From an uncultured Flavobacterium sp. (GTDB taxonomy: Bacteria; Bacteroidota; Bacteroidia; Flavobacteriales; Flavobacteriaceae), in contig NZ_CAMLIX010000110.1 in NCBI RefSeq assembly GCF_946479975.1, positions 1 through 16,313 of the forward strand: 16,313 bases of DNA, written 5' to 3'. The notes under the pieces were generated by a model. The model saw only the letters and a program-made list of their open reading frames with translations, had not been told where the DNA came from and did no database searches. Position 1 is the stretch's first letter. Every line of letters begins with the position of its first letter. Shown piece after piece: positions 12,931 to 16,313 of the stretch. The position numbers were made by a program, and so were the translations under genes.

Positions 12931-12976
12931 CAATCAATATTCAATCAATATTCAATCAATTTAAAAACAATCAATC
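12931..12976 (+). repeat. CAATCAAT tandem repeat upstream of the outer-membrane protein gene
   Basis: Three 11-nt units CAATCAATATT (12931-12941, 12942-12952, and a third at 12953-12963 diverging to CAATCAATTTA), then another CAATCAAT at 12968-12975 directly before the ATG at 12977. It lies in the 66-nt gap between two operon genes, where a ribosome-binding site would be expected; no Shine-Dalgarno is visible. Confidence 0.75.
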
Positions 12977-14005
12977 ATGAAAAATTTCACCATTTACCTT
13001 ATACTTTTCTTCTTTTTAGTAGTAAATAAAGTTATAGGGCAAGAAACTTTTGAGTCTGAAACGAAACGAATCGCTGACAAAATTGAAAAAATTACCAAAG
13101 AAGAAAAAGAAAACTTAAAACAAGAAGTCGAAGCCGTTAATGTTCAATTATCTGAAGGAAAAATTACACCAGAACAAGCGGATAAGCGCAAAAAAGAATT
13201 GGCAGAAGCCAGAGCTGTAATTATTGAAGAAAAAGTGACTTTGGCTCAAAATGAATTAAATGAATTGGTTCAGAAAAAAGTAGACGGAAAAATAAAAGAA
13301 GATTCTGCAAAAGTGTACATGATTCGATGGAAATCGTATAAACACGACAAAGATTCTATTCGAGGTGAAAAAAGAACAACTTCACAATTTGTATTCGCCA
13401 TGGGATTAAATAATGCAATGATCGACGGAAAACTTCAGGATTCTGATTATCGTTTTATGGGTTCACATTTTTACGAATGGGGCTTTACTTATAATTCCAG
13501 ATTAATTAAAAACCATAATCTGCTTCACGCAAAATACGGACTTTCGTTAATGTACAATAATCTACGTCCTACAGATAACAGAAGTTTTGTGGTAGACGGA
13601 GATCAGACAAATTTGGAGGTAAATCCAGTTCATTTAAACGAATCTCGTTTTAGAAATGTGTATTTGGTTGTGCCAATGCATTTAGAATTTGATTTTACCA
13701 AACCAGAAGAGAATAATGGAAGTAAATATTTTAAAACACATAAAAGTTTCCGTTTCGGAATTGGAGGTTATGCCGGAGTGAATGTAAAATCAAAACAGAT
13801 TTTAAAATTTGAAGAAGACGATTTAAAATATAAAACGACTATAAAAGGAGATTACAATGTAAACAATTTCGTTTACGGTCTGAGTTCGTACATTGGTTAC
13901 AGAGAATTAAGTTTATACTTGAAATACGATTTAAACCCAATATTTCAGAATAATCTAGTAAAAGAGAATAACGTTTCGTTAGGACTTCGAGTAGATTTAA
14001 ACTAA
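12977..14005 (+). CDS. Outer-membrane beta-barrel protein with N-terminal coiled coil
   Basis: A 342-residue exported protein. The signal peptide covers about 1-21 (cleaved before Q22). A highly charged helical segment at about 24-105, rich in Glu, Lys, Ala and Gln, is predicted to form a coiled coil in the periplasm. Residues about 130-342 alternate as beta strands with aromatic girdle residues (FVFAMGLNNAM, YGLSLMYNNL, FRFGIGGYAGVNVK, LSLYLKYDLNPIF), consistent with a small outer-membrane barrel of the OMP_b-brl type. It is the third gene of the sigma/membrane-protein operon, 66 nt after the previous stop. A terminator follows. A coiled coil reaching from the outer membrane toward the inner-membrane regulator would make it a plausible envelope-state sensor. 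This is inference. Confidence 0.75.
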   Translation: MKNFTIYLILFFFLVVNKVIGQETFESETKRIADKIEKITKEEKENLKQEVEAVNVQLSEGKITPEQADKRKKELAEARAVIIEEKVTLAQNELNELVQKKVDGKIKEDSAKVYMIRWKSYKHDKDSIRGEKRTTSQFVFAMGLNNAMIDGKLQDSDYRFMGSHFYEWGFTYNSRLIKNHNLLHAKYGLSLMYNNLRPTDNRSFVVDGDQTNLEVNPVHLNESRFRNVYLVVPMHLEFDFTKPEENNGSKYFKTHKSFRFGIGGYAGVNVKSKQILKFEEDDLKYKTTIKGDYNVNNFVYGLSSYIGYRELSLYLKYDLNPIFQNNLVKENNVSLGLRVDLN

Positions 14006-14029
14006 AGTACTGGTCGTTTAGTTAGTGAG

Positions 14030-14055
14030 AGCATCTTGAAAAAGATGCTTTTTTG
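14030..14055 (+). terminator. Rho-independent terminator of the sigma operon
   Basis: An 8-bp stem, AGCATCTT (14030-14037) with AAGATGCT (14042-14049), GAAA tetraloop, then TTTTTG. It starts 24 nt after the stop of the outer-membrane protein gene. Confidence 0.88.
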
Positions 14056-14091
14056 ATTTAAAAAATGATTAAAATTCCAACAAGATTTACG

Positions 14092-14099
14092 TACTTTTG
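14092..14099 (+). promoter_or_regulatory. -7 element of dnaG
   Basis: TACTTTTG, an exact TAnnTTTG match, 32 nt upstream of the TTG start codon at 14132. Confidence 0.6.
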
Positions 14100-14131
14100 C
14101 AAGCTCTCAACTTTTAAAATTTTAATACATT

Positions 14132-16198
14132 TTGATTTCACAAAATACCATAGATTCTGTTTTTGAAACTGCTCGCGTAGAGGAGGTTATTGGCGATTTC
14201 GTGAATTTGAAACGTGCGGGAAGTAATTTTAAAGGGCTGAGTCCGTTCTCAGATGAGCGTTCGCCTTCGTTCATGGTTTCTCCTGCAAAAGGAATCTGGA
14301 AAGATTTTAGTACAGGAAAAGGCGGAAACTCTGTTAAGTTTTTAATGGAACATTCGCAGTTTACTTATCCTGAAGCCATTCGCTATCTGGCTAAAAAATA
14401 TAATATCGAAATTGAAGAAACCGAACAATCTGAAGCAGAAAAAGCAAATACAGATATCCGCGAAAGTATGTATTTGGTTTCTGAATTTGCAGCCAAATAT
14501 TTTCAAGATGTTTTGGTTAATTCTGAGGAAGGAAAAGCAATTGGTTTATCTTATTTTAAAGAAAGAGGATTTACGAATGAAACCATCAAAAAATTCAATT
14601 TAGGATATTCGCCAGAAACATGGGACGCTTTGACAAAAGAAGCGCTTGGGAAAGGCTATAAATTAGAATTTTTAGAAAGTACCGGATTAACAATTGCAAG
14701 AGAAGATCGTCCGTTTGATAGATTCAAAGGTCGTGTAATGTTCCCTATTCAAAGTATGTCTGGCCGTGTTTTAGGTTTTGGTGGGCGTATTTTAACGAAT
14801 GATAAAAAAGCAGCAAAATATCTGAATTCGCCAGAAAGTGATATTTACCATAAAAGTAAAGTCCTTTACGGAATTTATCATGCCAAACAAGCAATCGCCA
14901 AACAAAACAATTGTTATTTGGTTGAAGGTTATACAGATGTAATTCAGTTCAATCAAGCTGGAATCGAAAATGTTGTAGCTTCATCTGGAACGGCTTTAAC
15001 TCCCGATCAAATTCGTTTAATAAATCGTCTGACGCGAAATATTACGGTTCTTTTTGATGGAGATGCAGCAGGTTTGCGCGCGTCAATTCGAGGAATCGAT
15101 TTGATTCTGGAAGAAGGAATGAACGTAAGAGTTTGTTCTTTTCCTGACGGAGAAGATCCAGACAGTTTTGCGCGCAAAAATTCTCACGACGACTTGGTTG
15201 CTTATTTAGAAGAAAACAGCAAAGACTTTATACAGTTTAAGGCTTCTATCTTAATGGGTGAAGCTAAAAACGACCCAATAAAAAAAGCAGATCTTATTCG
15301 TGATATGGTTACGAGTATTTCTAAAATACCAGACCGTATTCAGCGTGAAGTATATATTCAGGAATGTGCCCGCATTATGGACATTTCAGAACAGGTTTTA
15401 GTAAGTACATTAGCGCAGCTGATTCAAAAAGATATCGCTGAAGCGAATAAAAAACAAAAACAGGAACAACGACCTTTTGAGGTTCACAGAAATCAGCCGC
15501 CACAAGGAGGAACTTTTTCTGGAGGAGATCCAGAAGATCCAAGAAATGGTCCGCCAGATGATTATCCGGGAGAACCAGGATTTTATCCGCAGGAACAAGC
15601 TCAAAAAGTCAATATTTTGGATGGCTTTGAAAGAAAAATTATTGAAATTCTTCTTTTGTATGGAAGTGTCGTCGAAAGTTTTGAAGATGTTTTTTTGAAA
15701 GCCGATGAAGAAGGAAATATAAAAGAGGTTTCTGAAAAACGAGAATATAAAGTTTTTGAAAAAATCTATTTAAGTCTTCAGGAAGATGAAATAGAACTGT
15801 CAAATGCTTTATTTAAAAGTATTTATAACAATATTATTGATTTCTATAACCAGAACGAAACTTTTAGTTTAGATAAATATTTAATGCATCTTGAGCCTGA
15901 ATTTGCCCAAGAAGTAACCAATATCTTGATGGAAGATGAAAGACTGACCATTCATAATTGGGAGGGACAAAATATTTTTCCTAAACTTAAAAATGAAACC
16001 ATCGAATTGAATGTTTCAGATACAATTTTCTCCATGCGTTGGTATTTGGTATCTGGAATTATTTCAGAATTGAAAAATTCGCTGCTAAATGATCCGCAAG
16101 AAGACAATTCTGAGGTTTTGGGTATGGTGGTAGATTATTCTAAACTATTGAATAATTTTTCGAAGAAATTAGGACGAGTAGTAGTGCCATATCACTAA
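14132..16198 (+). CDS. dnaG: DNA primase DnaG, zinc ligands missing
   Basis: A 688-residue primase that makes RNA primers for replication. The start is TTG: an in-frame TAA lies 9 nt upstream, no ATG lies between, and ISQNTIDSVFETARVEEVIGDFV is the expected DnaG N-terminus. The N-terminal CHC2-type domain (about 5-95) keeps its shape (SPFSDERSPSFMVSP, GKGGNSVKFLMEH). But the four zinc ligands are replaced: the CPFH position reads S37-P-F-S40, and the CFGC position reads D58-F-S-T61. The catalytic Toprim core has E265 in EGYTD, D309 and D311 in DGDAAG, and the EDPDSF motif (about 341-346). A Pro/Gly-rich linker at about 445-492 leads to the C-terminal helicase-binding region. A terminator follows. 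Confidence 0.97.
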   Translation: MISQNTIDSVFETARVEEVIGDFVNLKRAGSNFKGLSPFSDERSPSFMVSPAKGIWKDFSTGKGGNSVKFLMEHSQFTYPEAIRYLAKKYNIEIEETEQSEAEKANTDIRESMYLVSEFAAKYFQDVLVNSEEGKAIGLSYFKERGFTNETIKKFNLGYSPETWDALTKEALGKGYKLEFLESTGLTIAREDRPFDRFKGRVMFPIQSMSGRVLGFGGRILTNDKKAAKYLNSPESDIYHKSKVLYGIYHAKQAIAKQNNCYLVEGYTDVIQFNQAGIENVVASSGTALTPDQIRLINRLTRNITVLFDGDAAGLRASIRGIDLILEEGMNVRVCSFPDGEDPDSFARKNSHDDLVAYLEENSKDFIQFKASILMGEAKNDPIKKADLIRDMVTSISKIPDRIQREVYIQECARIMDISEQVLVSTLAQLIQKDIAEANKKQKQEQRPFEVHRNQPPQGGTFSGGDPEDPRNGPPDDYPGEPGFYPQEQAQKVNILDGFERKIIEILLLYGSVVESFEDVFLKADEEGNIKEVSEKREYKVFEKIYLSLQEDEIELSNALFKSIYNNIIDFYNQNETFSLDKYLMHLEPEFAQEVTNILMEDERLTIHNWEGQNIFPKLKNETIELNVSDTIFSMRWYLVSGIISELKNSLLNDPQEDNSEVLGMVVDYSKLLNNFSKKLGRVVVPYH

Positions 16199-16204
16199 AA
16201 AGAA

Positions 16205-16246
16205 AAAACTCTATCTTTTTTGATTTCTCAAATAAGATAGAGTTTT
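16205..16246. terminator. Terminator after dnaG, possibly bidirectional
   Basis: A 13-bp perfect stem, AAAACTCTATCTT (16205-16217) with AAGATAGAGTTTT (16234-16246), 16-nt loop, starting 7 nt after the dnaG stop. A/T runs at both ends would suit termination from both sides. Confidence 0.85.
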
Positions 16247-16289
16247 ATGAATTTTCGAAAAATTTAAAAGTAAGTTTTCCGATTTAGAA

Positions 16290-16313
16290 TTAAATAATTT
16301 CTAAAGTCTTAGC
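16290..16313 (-). CDS. Possible 3' end of a minus-strand gene
   Basis: Read on the minus strand from the window edge, one frame gives AKTLEII then TAA (stop 16290-16292). The bidirectional-looking terminator just beyond it suggests a convergent gene ends here. Only seven residues are visible, so the product cannot be named. Confidence 0.3.
   Translation of the reverse strand, partial: AKTLEII

Noticed and set aside
16304..16313. CTTAGC at the window edge as a possible fourth copy of the 8-nt-unit repeat
   Set aside because: Only one partial unit is visible and the preceding bases (CTAAAGT) fit the repeat poorly; it also reads as the end of a possible gene.

Overview
The window looks like a chromosomal stretch from a Flavobacterium-type member of the Bacteroidetes, probably close to F. 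johnsoniae. This is inferred from the low G+C content, the repeated use of the Bacteroidetes -7 promoter element TAnnTTTG, signal peptides cleaved before Gln, and protein families typical of that group. No rRNA, tRNA, CRISPR array, insertion sequence or phage gene was seen. The gene content is mostly housekeeping and cell-envelope functions.

Layout. 1-1862: 3' part of an M1-family zinc metallopeptidase, closed by a strong terminator. 2017-2927: a TatA-like translocase subunit overlapping a PAP2 phosphatase by one base. 3106-4561 (minus): a class I SAM O-methyltransferase followed by a PhyH-type dioxygenase. A bidirectional hairpin separates these from the PAP2 gene. 4674-5072 (minus): a lipoprotein made of 11-residue LEA-like repeats. 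5240-8690 (minus): an envelope cluster with two close YceI paralogues, an outer-membrane beta-barrel and a divergent YceI-like secreted protein. 9107-10150: rlmN. 10437-11414: a long-chain polyprenyl diphosphate synthase. 11620-14005: an ECF sigma factor, an overlapping single-pass membrane protein (probable anti-sigma or regulator) and a coiled-coil/beta-barrel outer-membrane protein. 14132-16198: dnaG primase. The last bases may hold the C-terminus of a minus-strand gene.

Most interesting signals. (1) The two YceI transcription units have matching promoters: an FNR/CRP-like palindrome (TGAT-N4-ATCA core) lies exactly 22 nt upstream of a -7-like element in both, near -41. That suggests one Crp/Fnr-family activator drives the YceI/porin cluster. 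(2) Three copies of a short element built from 8-nt units lie at the 3' ends of three neighbouring, unrelated genes, always in the same orientation to the gene. Because 8 is not a multiple of 3, each copy carries stop codons in all three sense frames, and the dioxygenase uses one of them as its own stop. (3) The sigma factor, membrane protein and outer-membrane protein form an apparent envelope-signalling operon with a candidate self-recognised ECF promoter. (4) DnaG has lost all four zinc ligands of its CHC2-type domain.
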